NCBI GenBank assembly: GCA_030527565.1
Contig: JAUNAO010000003.1
Coordinates: forward strand, 1-18,019
Length of the DNA stretch: 18,019 nucleotides
Origin: Candidatus Saccharimonadota bacterium
Lineage (GTDB): Bacteria > Patescibacteriota > Saccharimonadia > Saccharimonadales > Saccharimonadaceae
Direction: 5' to 3'
A model generated the notes under the pieces. It was not told where the DNA came from. It ran no database searches and was given only the letters and a program-made list of their open reading frames with translations. Positions 1 through 6,590 of this stretch are shown in pieces. Positions within the stretch are counted from its first letter, which is position 1, and each line of letters begins with the position of its first letter. The translations under genes and the position numbers were made by a program.

Positions 1-55
1 GAAATCGTGTGGGCTAGCAATAGTCTCGGAGGTTCGAATCCTCTCGCTTCCGCCA
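1..55 (+). tRNA. tRNA-Ser, 3' part (5' end outside window)
   Basis: The sequence begins inside the anticodon loop. The bases GAAA fit anticodon positions 2-3 plus the two following purines, so the anticodon is NGA (serine). A long variable arm follows (about 17-31) that folds as a six-pair stem, characteristic of class II tRNAs. Then come a T arm with the loop TTCGAAT, an acceptor strand CGCTTCC, discriminator G (typical of tRNA-Ser) and an encoded CCA at 53-55. The first anticodon base is outside the window. Because a GGA-anticodon tRNA-Ser is present at 4168-4257, this one is more likely UGA or CGA, but that is inference. Confidence 0.85.
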
Positions 56-65
56 TTACAAGCGG

Positions 66-89
66 AAAATCACCTTTAGGTGATTTTTT
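66..89 (+). terminator. Intrinsic terminator after tRNA-Ser
   Basis: A perfect 9-bp stem (AAAATCACC at 66-74 pairing with GGTGATTTT at 79-87) with loop TTTA is followed by a T run at 84-89. It lies 10 nt after the tRNA CCA end, the expected place for termination of the tRNA transcript. Confidence 0.8.
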
Positions 90-140
90 GATTGTGATGG
101 CTCGGAACGAGAGGATCCCTATCCTCTCGCTTGTAAAATA

Positions 141-149
141 TGGTATAAT
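141..149 (+). promoter_or_regulatory. Extended -10 promoter of the Mur-like gene (leaderless)
   Basis: TGG-TATAAT (141-149) is a perfect -10 box with the TGn extension. It ends 6 nt before the ATG at 156, so transcription should start at or next to the A of the start codon. No convincing -35 box is visible at the usual distance. Confidence 0.7.
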
Positions 150-155
150 CAGGGT

Positions 156-902
156 ATGGAAACTAGTGAGGTACGCAAGAGCCAAAACAAAAACGGTGGG
201 CTCAAAAAACAGGCGCAGCAAGTTAAGGCAAAGTTGTTGAAGTCTTATTATGGCAATCCAATGAAGGATATGAAGTTGATTGCGATTACCGGGACGACGG
301 GGAAGACGATTGTGGCGCATTATGTGCATGAAATTTTGAAAGCGGCCGGAGAACAGGTTGCTGTGCTCGCGTCCGACCAAGCGTTTAAGGTTTCGATGCT
401 GCATAAGTTTTTAAGTGATGCTTGGAAGGCGGGGGCGAATGTTGTAATTGTAACGGTTCCAGCCGAGGGCTTGCGCGATAATGTGTTTTATGACTTGCCG
501 GTCACGGTTGCGGCGATGACAAATTTTGTCACTTCTAGCTTGAAAGATATGGCGCCGGAAGAATATCTTGAGAATGAGAAAACTCTGTTTGATATGAAGC
601 CGGAAATTGTGGTTTTGAACCATGATGATGCTAATTATGAGGTCTTCGCGGAATTTAAGGGGACGCGAGAGACTTATAAATTTGGCCAGACGGCGGGTGA
701 TGTAAAAATTTTAACTTCAAAACTTTATCCAAAGGGAACAGAGGCGACGCTCTCTATCAAGTCTGAAATTGTCACGGCGGCGACGTTTATTCCGGGTGAG
801 ATGGCCGTGTCTTATATGGCGTGTGCGGCAGCAATTACGACAGCGCTTGGAGTTTCGACTGAAAAGATTATCGACGGGCTGGCAGAATATAATCCTGAAT
901 AA
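156..902 (+). CDS. Degenerate Mur-ligase-like protein (central ATPase domain only)
   Basis: A 248-residue protein whose residues 39-245 resemble the central ATP-binding domain of Mur ligases, especially the MurE encoded convergently next door. The P-loop is kept (ITGTTGKT, 44-51). Most catalytic positions seen in the neighbouring MurE are changed: EVTSHA becomes TVPAEG (about 100-105), TNLTHEHLDYH becomes TNFVTSSLKDM (122-132), and GEFNVYNS becomes GEMAVSYM. The ligand-binding C-terminal domain is absent; the protein stops just where MurE reads VEGR. The N-terminus is basic and lacks a UDP-MurNAc domain. Nucleotide binding is plausible but ligase activity is unlikely; a regulatory or scaffolding pseudoenzyme is one inferred role. 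The ATG at 156 is chosen from the -10 box 6 nt upstream. Its stop lies 8 nt from the MurE stop. Confidence 0.75.
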   Translation: METSEVRKSQNKNGGLKKQAQQVKAKLLKSYYGNPMKDMKLIAITGTTGKTIVAHYVHEILKAAGEQVAVLASDQAFKVSMLHKFLSDAWKAGANVVIVTVPAEGLRDNVFYDLPVTVAAMTNFVTSSLKDMAPEEYLENEKTLFDMKPEIVVLNHDDANYEVFAEFKGTRETYKFGQTAGDVKILTSKLYPKGTEATLSIKSEIVTAATFIPGEMAVSYMACAAAITTALGVSTEKIIDGLAEYNPE

Positions 903-910
903 AAAGAAGT

Positions 911-2152
911 TTATATTTTTCTTAACAATTCCTTTGCGACCTTGATATCTTCGAAAGGATGTGGGCCGTCGGCGCGGAGGATGGTTTTTTCGTGGCCTTT
1001 GCCGAGAATCAGAACCAAATCGCCTTTCTTCGCTTTTTCGAAAGCAAGTTTGATGGCTTTTTTACGATCGAGTTCTTTGAACAAATCTTTGCCGAGAATT
1101 TTTCCATGTTTTTCGGCGCCCTGAATAAAGCCCGCGGCGATTTTTTCCGGATCTTCATCGCGAGAGTCGTCTTCAGTAATAATGACAATATCGGAATATT
1201 TCCCGAGAATTGCGCCGCGAATTGGGCGTGTCGAAGGGTCGCGACGACCAGCACCGCCATGGACGGAAATAATTTTGCCTTTATGATCTTTGACGGAATC
1301 GAAAACTTTCTCTAAAGCGTCCGGGGCGTGGGCGTAATCAACAATGACAGAGAAGGGTTGGCCTTCGTCGATAATATTCATACGACCCTCAACGGCCTCA
1401 AGAGATTTTAGGCCGGTAATAATTTGTTCATTGGTTAAACCCATTTCTTTGCCAACAAGAACGGCGGCGAGCGAATTATAAACATTAAATTCACCCGGTA
1501 TGCTAGCCTCAATATTTATATCACCAAGTGAATATTTTACGCCTGAAACGCTCAATTTTATAGATTTTGCGCGATTTTCACCCGATTTTATACCATATGT
1601 GATATATTTTTTCGCAAGTGTTTTAAAATACGCGGTTGCCTTATCGTCGGCATTGAGAATACTTAACTTCGCGCGGCGGAAAAGTTTACCTTTTGCGTTG
1701 CGGTAATTTGTTAAGGTTTTATGGTAATCGAGATGTTCGTGTGTCAGGTTAGTAAAGACGGCGATATCTATAGGTACACCGAGAGTGCGATATTCGGCGA
1801 GAGCGTGGGAAGTAACCTCGAGAACGAGAACCTTAGCGCCTTGATTTTTAATTTTTGCGATGCGATGATTCAGGGTCATTGCGTCAACAGTTGTCATATG
1901 GCCGAGCTCGTCTTTTAGTTTATCAACACCCCAAGCAACCGTCGTCATCAGACCAGTTTTAATGCCGGCCTGGTTCAACATGTGCCAAATCATAAAACAA
2001 GTCGTCGTTTTTCCATTGGTGCCAGTAATGGCGATAACTTTAAGATTTTTGGCCGGTCGCTGGTATTTTAGGCTTGCGGTAACGGCCCTAGCATAATGAT
2101 AGGGGAGAACCATTTGGTTATAGAAAGGGAGTTTTTCAAGAAGTTTTTTCAT
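911..2152 (-). CDS. murE: UDP-N-acetylmuramyl-tripeptide synthetase (MurE-type)
   Basis: This cytoplasmic ligase adds the third amino acid of the peptidoglycan stem peptide using ATP. Visible motifs in 413 residues: P-loop ITGTNGKTTT (42-51), EVTSHA (112-117), TNLTHEHLDYH (134-144), the lysine region before LNADD (about 154-170), VDYAHAPDAL (271-280), GRRDPSTRP (302-310) and GKGHE (384-388). Family members are usually about 480-500 residues; only about 40 precede the P-loop here, so most of the UDP-MurNAc-binding N-terminal domain is missing. The specificity motif, DNPR in diaminopimelate-adding enzymes, reads DDSR (328-331), so the amino acid added cannot be told. Last gene of the ABC operon: it starts 7 nt after the permease stop, with TAAGGA overlapping that stop as ribosome-binding site. 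Confidence 0.9.
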   Translation of the reverse strand: MKKLLEKLPFYNQMVLPYHYARAVTASLKYQRPAKNLKVIAITGTNGKTTTCFMIWHMLNQAGIKTGLMTTVAWGVDKLKDELGHMTTVDAMTLNHRIAKIKNQGAKVLVLEVTSHALAEYRTLGVPIDIAVFTNLTHEHLDYHKTLTNYRNAKGKLFRRAKLSILNADDKATAYFKTLAKKYITYGIKSGENRAKSIKLSVSGVKYSLGDINIEASIPGEFNVYNSLAAVLVGKEMGLTNEQIITGLKSLEAVEGRMNIIDEGQPFSVIVDYAHAPDALEKVFDSVKDHKGKIISVHGGAGRRDPSTRPIRGAILGKYSDIVIITEDDSRDEDPEKIAAGFIQGAEKHGKILGKDLFKELDRKKAIKLAFEKAKKGDLVLILGKGHEKTILRADGPHPFEDIKVAKELLRKI

Positions 2153-2159
2153 GTTTTCC

Positions 2160-3389
2160 TTAACGATAATGTTTTAGCGAGTCAATTGGATTTTTGCTCG
2201 CGGCTTTCAGGGCTGGATAGGTGCCAAAAATGAGACCGACGGCGAGCGTCGTGAAGAAAATGGTAAGGATAATTTCGAGGGAAATGTAGGGAGTAAACGG
2301 AGTGATGAGCGAGATAAAGAAGGCTAAAACATAGCCAAGAGCAACACCGAGCAGGCCGCCAAGAATCGAAAGGATGAGGGCTTCGAAGATAAATTGCATA
2401 AGAATATTATAGGAGGAAGCGCCGACGGATTTGCGAATACCAATTTCGTGCGTACGCTCGGCGACAGAGACCAGCATGATGTTCATGACGCCGATACCGC
2501 CGACAATGAGGGAAATACTAGCGACAATTGCAAGCATACCAGAGACGATACTTAGCAAAGTTGAAGATGGATGAGTGATTGCGTCGCCGTAAGCGACGGT
2601 GAAATTCGTATCGCCGGATTTATTTTCTAAGAGTTTTTCAGTAATTCTACCGCTAGTTTCGGCGAGGGCGGAAGTTGTGGTGGCTTTTGCGTTAATTTGT
2701 TGGATTTGGATCGAACCGATAGTTTGTTCAAGAGAATTGATGTCGAGAATGAGGGCATTATTGAAGTCGATATTGTCGAAGTTGATGGTTTTTTCGACTT
2801 CTTCGAGCACACCAACCACCATAAATTTTTCACCAGCGAGTTCGAGAGTTTTGCCGACTGGATTTGAAGTATTGAAGAGCAAAAGAGATAGCATATCGCC
2901 AACGACGCAGGCGTTTTCTTTGTTGCGATCGTTTAAAAATGTGCCGTATTTTAAAGTGTATGGTTCGATAGTGAGAAAATCTGAGTTTGTGCCAAGGACA
3001 GTGGCTGAGGCGATTTGGTTATCGCCAGCTTTTAAAGTGTTAGTTGAGACTGCGATTGGGGCGACAGCAGAAATAGTCTCGATATCTTTAATTGTAGCGA
3101 CATCAGAGATTGTGAGATTGGATTTTTCGAAAGAACTTGAAGCGGTTAATTCTTCGACGATGTTGGTGATTTGATCCTTGGAGGAAGAGGGGCGGACGAC
3201 GATTAGATCGGAGCCAATTTCGGATACTTCAGATTTAATTAAATTGGAGATACTGCCAGTTAAGGAAAGAATTAAAATAATTGAGGCAACACCAATCGCG
3301 ATGCCGAGACAAGTTAAAAGAGAGCGCGTGCGGTTTTCGCGAATTGCGGTTTTGGCGAGTTTTAGATGAGTTTTTAAGAGTAGTGACAT
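2160..3389 (-). CDS. MacB/FtsX-type ABC transporter permease
   Basis: A 409-residue inner-membrane permease of the MacB/FtsX/LolC class, which uses ATP to move a substrate or transmit force across the membrane without the usual import channel. A transmembrane helix near residues 25-47 is followed by a large extracytoplasmic domain (about 50-270), then three hydrophobic segments in the last 130 residues. The conserved family stretch GGIGVMNIMLVSVAERTHEI and the adjacent GIRKSVGA are present. The start codon overlaps the ATPase stop (TAATG), giving tight translational coupling. The substrate is unknown; typical ones are peptides, lipoproteins or antimicrobials. Co-transcription with murE suggests an envelope-related role, which is inference. 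Confidence 0.9.
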   Translation of the reverse strand: MSLLLKTHLKLAKTAIRENRTRSLLTCLGIAIGVASIILILSLTGSISNLIKSEVSEIGSDLIVVRPSSSKDQITNIVEELTASSSFEKSNLTISDVATIKDIETISAVAPIAVSTNTLKAGDNQIASATVLGTNSDFLTIEPYTLKYGTFLNDRNKENACVVGDMLSLLLFNTSNPVGKTLELAGEKFMVVGVLEEVEKTINFDNIDFNNALILDINSLEQTIGSIQIQQINAKATTTSALAETSGRITEKLLENKSGDTNFTVAYGDAITHPSSTLLSIVSGMLAIVASISLIVGGIGVMNIMLVSVAERTHEIGIRKSVGASSYNILMQFIFEALILSILGGLLGVALGYVLAFFISLITPFTPYISLEIILTIFFTTLAVGLIFGTYPALKAASKNPIDSLKHYR

Positions 3390-4150
3390 TATTTTTTTCT
3401 CCGGTTCCCGCGTTTTCGTTTTTTAGCTTTGATCATGATTGGCTGGGGTAGATTTTTATCGGCAACGGTTTTAACATCAGTATCGATTTGGCCATCAAGC
3501 ATATTAATAACGCGAGTGGCGTATGAAGTTAAGTTCGGGTTATGAGTCACCATAATAATAGTATTACCTTCTTCGTGGATCGCTTTCAGTTCTTCCATAA
3601 CGGTATAAGAAGCGCGAGAATCAAGGTTGCCGGTTGGTTCGTCGGCGAGAATAATTTCAGGACTATTGACGATGGCGCGAGCGATAGCAACGCGTTGTTG
3701 TTGGCCACCGGAAAGTTGGCTTGGGAGATAATATTCGCGATCTTGGAGATGGAAACGTTTGAGAGCTTCGGAGGCATTCTTTAAACGAATAGTTTTAGGT
3801 TGGTTCGCATAGACGAGAGGTAGGGCGACATTTTCAATAACTGGAAGATCCTCAATTAAATTAAAGTTCTGAAAAACAAAGCCGATTTTCTTCGCGCGGA
3901 GGTGCGCCTGACGAGCGGCGGAAATACTGGCCACCTCTTCGCCGTTTAACCGATATTCGCCAGAAGTTGCGCGATCGAGAAGTCCGATAATGTTAAGTAA
4001 AGTGGTTTTACCGCAGCCGGATGGCCCCATAATCATAATAAATTCGCCACGTTTTATAGTGAGATCGAAGTCTTTTAGCGCAAAGGATTCTGTATCACCA
4101 TAGCCGTAGCGTTTTGTGAGGTTTTTTAATTCGATAATTGTTTCATTCAT
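3389..4150 (-). CDS. MacB/LolD-type ABC transporter ATP-binding protein
   Basis: A 253-residue ATPase that powers the permease encoded directly downstream. All motifs are present: Walker [10 protein letters not shown] (42-50), Q-loop near 94, signature LSGGQQQR (146-153), Walker B IILADEP (166-172) followed by TGNLD, and H-loop His203. The TGNLD and [10 protein letters not shown] sequences are characteristic of the MacB/LolD/FtsE subgroup. The last dozen residues form a Lys/Arg-rich tail that is not part of the fold. No clear ribosome-binding site precedes the ATG; the CCA end of tRNA-Ser lies only 17 nt upstream, so the message may be freed by tRNA 3' processing, or start from a weak TATGAA -10 box overlapping the tRNA end. 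Confidence 0.93.
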   Translation of the reverse strand: MNETIIELKNLTKRYGYGDTESFALKDFDLTIKRGEFIMIMGPSGCGKTTLLNIIGLLDRATSGEYRLNGEEVASISAARQAHLRAKKIGFVFQNFNLIEDLPVIENVALPLVYANQPKTIRLKNASEALKRFHLQDREYYLPSQLSGGQQQRVAIARAIVNSPEIILADEPTGNLDSRASYTVMEELKAIHEEGNTIIMVTHNPNLTSYATRVINMLDGQIDTDVKTVADKNLPQPIMIKAKKRKRGNRRKK

Positions 4151-4167
4151 AGGAAAAATTCATAAAA

Positions 4168-4257
4168 TGGCGGAAGTGGCAGGATTCGAACCTGTGAAAG
4201 ACTTGCGCCTTTACACGCTTTCCAAGCGTGCTCCTTAAACCACTCGGACACACTTCC
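4168..4257 (-). tRNA. tRNA-Ser(GGA)
   Basis: A complete 90-nt class II tRNA. Acceptor strands GGAAGTG and CACTTCC pair. The anticodon loop TTGGAAA carries GGA between stems CACGC and GCGTG, a long variable arm follows, the T loop is TTCGAAT, the discriminator is G and CCA is encoded. It sits between protein-coding genes on the same strand: 7 nt after the small membrane protein stop and 17 nt before the ABC ATPase start, with no terminator on either side. Confidence 0.96.
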
Positions 4258-4264
4258 GTCTCTT

Positions 4265-4602
4265 TTATTTTAACTTAAAATAGCGATTTCGACAATATGC
4301 CAGGGCGCTGGAAATCAGGAAAGTGATGATTGCTAGGACAAGGGTTGAGAGAGGGATAATTGTTGCAAGACGGGATTTTGGCTCAAGTTTTTGTTTGGTT
4401 TTTGTGAGAAAAATTAAGGTAAGGGCGGCGAGAATTGGATTTGAACTGTAAAAAACCAGCCATCAGTCGAACCGGTGTCAACTTGTCCGGCGACGGTGCC
4501 AAAATTAAGGGTAAAGATCGTAACTAAAATAGTCGAAATAACCAAATAAAGATTAATAAGGTTAAAAAGAAGGTGTGAATTTTTCTGGCGAGGCTTTGTC
4601 AT
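4265..4602 (-). pseudogene. Small three-helix membrane protein, interrupted by a one-base frameshift
   Basis: Two overlapping frames join into one sensible protein of about 112 residues if a T run on the minus strand (A run at 4450-4455) had seven instead of six bases. The first frame runs from ATG at 4602 (MTKPRQKN) with a helix near residues 15-35, then GQVDTGSTDGWFF. The second continues YSSNPILAALTLIFL, then SRLATIIPLSTLVLAIITFL, ending RNRYFKLK at TAA 4267-4265. Without correction the first frame runs to a stop at 4414. The ATG is 1 nt after the stop of the methyltransferase gene, so the two are probably coupled. I do not recognise the family. The break may be a real mutation, a base-calling error in a homopolymer, or less likely recoding. 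Confidence 0.65.
4267..4295 (-). promoter_or_regulatory. Promoter of tRNA-Ser(GGA), probably also serving the ABC-murE genes
   Basis: Read on the minus strand, TTGTCG (4295-4290), a 17-nt spacer and TAAAAT (4272-4267) form a reasonable sigma70-type promoter. It ends 9 nt before the mature 5' end of the tRNA. It lies within the end of the small membrane protein gene and overlaps its stop codon. No terminator separates the tRNA from the ABC genes. Confidence 0.55.
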
Positions 4603-4603
4603 A

Positions 4604-5755
4604 CTATAATGATAGCACAACTAGGTTTTCGATGTGCGGGGTGCGAGGGAAGAAATTAAAGATTTTGACATCGTCGATTTTATAGGTTTCGAGTAATTTT
4701 TTTACATCGCGAGCCTGAGTCGCAGGATTACAAGAGAGGTAGATAATCTTTTTTGGTTTAACTTCGAGGAGTTTTTCGATTAATTTTTCATCACAACCAG
4801 CGCGAGGCGGGTCGAGAATTACAGTTTGGTCTGGCTCGATGTAGGAAAGGGCGTTTTCGGATTTGTCGAGAACTGGAGTTGCGTTCTTGAAGTTTTTAGC
4901 ATTGTTTTCGAGTTCTCGATAAGCCGATTTGTCAACCTCAACGAGAGTTAAATTTTTATCTTTTGCGACTGAGAGGCCAATTGTACCAACTCCAGAATAA
5001 AGATCTAGGACTTTTTCGGTTGCGATGTGTTTTTTGATTTCCCCGAGAGCAAGTTCGTAGACGGGTAAATTAATCTGAAAGAAGCCGTTTGGGGAGTAGG
5101 AGTAGGTTTCGCCGAGAATTTTATCAGTAAGATTTTTGAAGATTGGGTGGGGTTTTCGTTTTTCAAAAAGCCCGCCAGAAACTTCGCCCTTTTGATTGCA
5201 CCTTAAAAGGAGTGACTGATATTTACGGGCCTCTTCGTGTTTTTCATTGAGGTTATCCACGATTTTTTGAGCAGCAGCAAAAATCTCAGGGCGCTCAATC
5301 GAAGATTTTTCAACTTTAACTTTACGATGAGAGCCACGAGCGTGAAAACCGAGATGGATTTTTTCGGTCTCATGGTCCCAAAAGAGGGAATATTCCATTT
5401 TATTACGGTAGAAATAGGGGTTTTGATCGGTAAAGATTTCTGGGGTGTCTAGTGGGATGTTGTGTTCGCGGAAAATTTCGACGACGAGGGCCTGTTTTTG
5501 TTCGAGCTCATAATTATAATCCATGATTTGCCATGGAGAAGTTGAGAGGTAACAAGGGTCTTCTGGGTTGACACGATGTTTCGAGGGGTTTATAATTTTA
5601 AGCGCAACCGCTTCGGTGAAGTTGGCTTTGGTTTTTGTTGGCTCATATTCCTCGACGAGTTCGCCCGGTAAGGCGTTCCAGAGAAAGATTTTTTTGCCAC
5701 TAGCTTCGGTCGCGAGACCCATACCACCCGGAATAATCTTTTCTACCTTAATCAT
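4604..5755 (-). CDS. RlmD/TrmA-family RNA m5U methyltransferase
   Basis: A 383-residue SAM-dependent enzyme that methylates C5 of a uridine, in this family in 23S rRNA (RlmD, RlmCD) or tRNA (TrmA). An N-terminal TRAM-like RNA-binding segment (1-60) precedes the methyltransferase fold: SAM motif DLYSGVGTIGL (251-261), DPPRAGC (315-321), catalytic Cys342 in SCNPATQ and general base Glu376 in PHIEN. The four-cysteine Fe-S site of RlmD is absent; only Cys68 remains in the corresponding stretch, followed by TSPWQ, which points to the cluster-free type. The exact target uridine cannot be told. ATG at 5755 lies 7 nt after a perfect extended -10 box, so the mRNA is probably leaderless. It ends in TAG. 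Confidence 0.88.
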   Translation of the reverse strand: MIKVEKIIPGGMGLATEASGKKIFLWNALPGELVEEYEPTKTKANFTEAVALKIINPSKHRVNPEDPCYLSTSPWQIMDYNYELEQKQALVVEIFREHNIPLDTPEIFTDQNPYFYRNKMEYSLFWDHETEKIHLGFHARGSHRKVKVEKSSIERPEIFAAAQKIVDNLNEKHEEARKYQSLLLRCNQKGEVSGGLFEKRKPHPIFKNLTDKILGETYSYSPNGFFQINLPVYELALGEIKKHIATEKVLDLYSGVGTIGLSVAKDKNLTLVEVDKSAYRELENNAKNFKNATPVLDKSENALSYIEPDQTVILDPPRAGCDEKLIEKLLEVKPKKIIYLSCNPATQARDVKKLLETYKIDDVKIFNFFPRTPHIENLVVLSL

Positions 5756-5762
5756 AGTTTAT

Positions 5763-5786
5763 ATTATAGCAAAAATATGTTATAAT
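5763..5786. promoter_or_regulatory. Divergent pair of extended -10 promoters
   Basis: The 37-bp gap between divergent start codons 5755 (-) and 5793 (+) holds two perfect TGn-TATAAT boxes. The minus box occupies 5768-5763 and ends 7 nt before its ATG. The plus box occupies 5781-5786 and ends 6 nt before its ATG. Each lies in the upstream footprint of the other, so simultaneous polymerase binding is unlikely. Both transcripts should be leaderless. Confidence 0.75.
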
Positions 5787-5792
5787 TTGTAT

Positions 5793-6578
5793 ATGTCTGC
5801 GGAAGATGTGTTAAGGGCGAGCGAAAAAGCCGCACTTGAGGGTCAAATTGTTTCAAAGGTGACTGGAAAAAAGCTGAAAACTGGCAAGAAGAAAAAAGCT
5901 GGGGTTTCGGCGGGGCTTTTTGTGACCGCAATGATTGCGGTTATAGCCGGTCTGTTTGGGACGGGAAATATTATTCCTTCTGCGATTTCGGAACGGTTGA
6001 TTGAGGAAACCGATGTACAGTATGCGGATGCGGTCCAAAGTAAGATTTTAGTTTTTCAGCAGGCGCTTTCGTCTGGTGAGATTCCGGATGATACGGCGGA
6101 AATCCTGAAAAATAATGGTGTTGTTGTTGGTTATTTAGAGAATGGAAATTTTGTAGAGAATAATAAAAGCGGGAAGTCGTCGGTTTTGTCTTATGATGGG
6201 AAAATTATTAAGGCGAGCGAGTTTCAGACGGCGGTAAATAGCGACGCGGGGCTTTACAATGCGTTTACGCAGGCGACTTATTCGCGGGCGGCGTATTATT
6301 ATGATGATTCGGCGAAGGCGGTGTTTCGAAAGTTAGGGGTGAGCCGGAATAATTATGCGAATGACCAGAGTTTTAGTGAGGTGATGAGCTCGGTGATGGG
6401 GGAGGGGAGTTCGATTAGTGTCAATAATGTGGTGAAGGTTGAGAAGACTAACGAGCGGGGGGAGAAATATTATGTTTACGAGACGCGCGGGGAAAATAGT
6501 GAGACGAAAGACGCGGCGGCGATGGTTGTGAGTGTGGCGGGGAAAAATACGGCGGGGACGACGGGGGAAGCAAAGTAG
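5793..6578 (+). CDS. Large membrane-anchored protein of unknown function, N-terminal part
   Basis: 261 residues from MSAEDVLRAS to TAG at 6576-6578. The longer open frame upstream of 5793 is antisense to the methyltransferase; the ATG 6 nt after a TGT-TATAAT box is the better start. A short cytoplasmic segment with KKLKTGKKKK (26-35) precedes one transmembrane helix (about 37-58) and an exported region. I do not recognise the family. The frame continues past the TAG without another stop for 471 codons, and the sequence on both sides is of one style (Ala/Ser/Asn/Val-rich, GCG/GGG/TCG codons). This is therefore probably the first third of one protein of about 730 residues broken by an amber codon. 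Confidence 0.7.
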   Translation: MSAEDVLRASEKAALEGQIVSKVTGKKLKTGKKKKAGVSAGLFVTAMIAVIAGLFGTGNIIPSAISERLIEETDVQYADAVQSKILVFQQALSSGEIPDDTAEILKNNGVVVGYLENGNFVENNKSGKSSVLSYDGKIIKASEFQTAVNSDAGLYNAFTQATYSRAAYYYDDSAKAVFRKLGVSRNNYANDQSFSEVMSSVMGEGSSISVNNVVKVEKTNERGEKYYVYETRGENSETKDAAAMVVSVAGKNTAGTTGEAK

Positions 6579-6590
6579 AATGCGGCAAGT

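Noticed and set aside
7..240. 77-codon open frame across the tRNA-Ser end
   Set aside because: It runs through the tRNA, its terminator and the start of the Mur-like gene, and its sequence is not protein-like; a chance frame.
959..1315. 118-codon plus-strand frame inside murE
   Set aside because: Antisense shadow of a gene with clear family motifs.
2599..3174. 191-codon open frame on the plus strand inside the permease gene
   Set aside because: Shadow of the permease on the opposite strand, with no promoter or ribosome-binding site; low stop density comes from codon bias.
4450..4455. Programmed -1 frameshift at the T6 run
   Set aside because: The classic slippery heptamer is not in the zero frame of the upstream part and no downstream stimulator was recognised; a homopolymer indel is simpler.
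5568..5792. N-terminal extension of 75 codons on the unknown membrane protein
   Set aside because: It is antisense to the methyltransferase gene; the ATG at 5793 directly follows a perfect extended -10 box and gives a normal cytoplasmic start plus transmembrane helix.
6576..6578. Genome-wide reassignment of TAG
   Set aside because: recF and the methyltransferase gene both terminate with TAG at the expected family length, so TAG works as a stop.
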